This document shows, piece after piece, positions 6,280-6,727 of a DNA stretch of 6,727 bases. The stretch is taken from the NCBI GenBank assembly GCA_964600075.1, contig CAZRIE010000165.1:1-6727 (forward strand). The letters run 5' to 3'. Source of the DNA: CAZRIE01 sp964600075. Its GTDB lineage: Bacteria; Bacteroidota; Bacteroidia; Flavobacteriales; Flavobacteriaceae. Both the position numbers and the translations under genes were made by a program. The notes under the pieces are model-generated. The model saw nothing but the letters and a program-made list of their open reading frames with translations. It made no database searches and was not told the origin of the DNA. Position 1 is the first letter of the stretch, and each line of letters opens with the position of its first letter.

Positions 6280-6727
6280 TTGAAATATCTATTTTATATA
6301 TCAATTTTATTACTGCCTCTTTTAGTTTATTCTCAAAATGAAGAAACTGAAACTGAAGCTGATAGTCTTTCTTTTTTAAACCCTTTTATTGCAGATTATA
6401 GTAATCAATTAAATATTAAGCTGGATGTTGCTAATGAACAAGTGACCTATTTTATTCCCTTTGAAAATAATAAGGCTAAAATTAGAACGAACCTAAGTGT
6501 AAGTTATGGTATTGTTTTTAGTTATAGATTTTTATCGGTTAGATTAGGGGTACGACCAAAATTATCTGATAGTGAATTAGAAAATAAGGGGAAAACAGAT
6601 CGTTTCCGATTTAGGGTGAAATTATTATTTGATGAATGGACACATCGACTAGAATATAATTACATCAGAGGGTTCTATATAGAAAATACTGATGTGTTTG
6701 AAAATGAAATAGAAAACCCAAGTTTTA
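6280..6727 (+). CDS. Exported DUF4421 family protein, 3' part outside window
   Basis: 149 codons are present and the C terminus lies beyond the right edge. An N-terminal signal peptide is clear: KYLFYISILLLPLLVYSQ, with cleavage likely after the YSQ region near residue 19. A polar, Glu/Asp-rich linker follows. The rest resembles DUF4421: DYSNQLNIKLDV near 39-50, then alternating strands NLSVSYGIVFSYRFLSVRLG at 71-90, a conserved NKGKTDRFRF turn at 102-111, and LEYNYIRGFYIENT at 124-137. The family is of unknown function; the strand pattern suggests an outer-membrane or surface beta-rich protein, which is inference. The frame has no ATG: it opens after TAG at 6274-6276, followed by tandem TTG codons at 6277 and 6280. 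The second is chosen because LKYLF mirrors the usual MKxLF opening. The gene is divergent from crp and preceded by a strong terminator 38 nt upstream. GC is low, like the crp-doxX pair. Confidence 0.75.
   Translation, partial: MKYLFYISILLLPLLVYSQNEETETEADSLSFLNPFIADYSNQLNIKLDVANEQVTYFIPFENNKAKIRTNLSVSYGIVFSYRFLSVRLGVRPKLSDSELENKGKTDRFRFRVKLLFDEWTHRLEYNYIRGFYIENTDVFENEIENPSF

Overview
The window reads as a piece of a Bacteroidota chromosome, most likely of the Flavobacteriia. The reasons are: a three-subunit-type succinate dehydrogenase order (cytochrome b gene directly before the flavoprotein gene), a PEP carboxylase with non-canonical motifs that I associate with Bacteroidota, a DUF4421 protein (a family I know from this phylum), a Crp-like regulator of the Bacteroidota type, almost no Shine-Dalgarno sequences, and -7 promoter boxes of the TAnnTTTG form. 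No genus can be named from the sequence alone.

Layout. Positions 1-1493 (minus strand) hold sdhC and the first 277 codons of sdhA, separated by 7 nt; the rest of sdhA and presumably sdhB lie beyond the left edge. A 284-nt gap with candidate sdh promoters and a near-perfect 16-bp palindrome separates them from ppc (1778-4495, minus), a full-length 905-residue PEP carboxylase. A 415-nt stretch without a convincing gene (4496-4910) carries the likely ppc promoter, a terminator facing the next operon, and an unexplained hairpin-rich tract. A two-gene minus-strand unit follows: a Crp/Fnr-type regulator (5433-5999) and a small DoxX-like membrane protein (4911-5369). The gap 6000-6279 holds a strong symmetrical terminator and a possible gene remnant. 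A plus-strand gene for an exported DUF4421 protein starts at 6280 and runs off the right edge.

How the parts fit. sdhCA and ppc are core carbon metabolism: succinate oxidation feeding menaquinone, and anaplerotic supply of oxaloacetate. They are adjacent and co-oriented but appear to be separate transcription units. The crp-doxX pair is much more AT-rich than ppc by hand count (roughly 30% against 42% GC in sampled lines). It lies between two imperfect direct repeats of about 28 nt, each directly upstream of a start codon (ppc and crp). This suggests that the pair and its terminator are a later insertion upstream of ppc, though a shared leader element is also possible.

I see no CRISPR array, tRNA, rRNA, recognisable transposase or complete mobile element, and no clearly new multi-gene system. 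The points most worth a second look are the repeat-bounded crp-doxX module, the orphan terminator with a possible small RNA at 6043-6242, and the apparent loss of part of the canonical aspartate-inhibition site in the PEP carboxylase.
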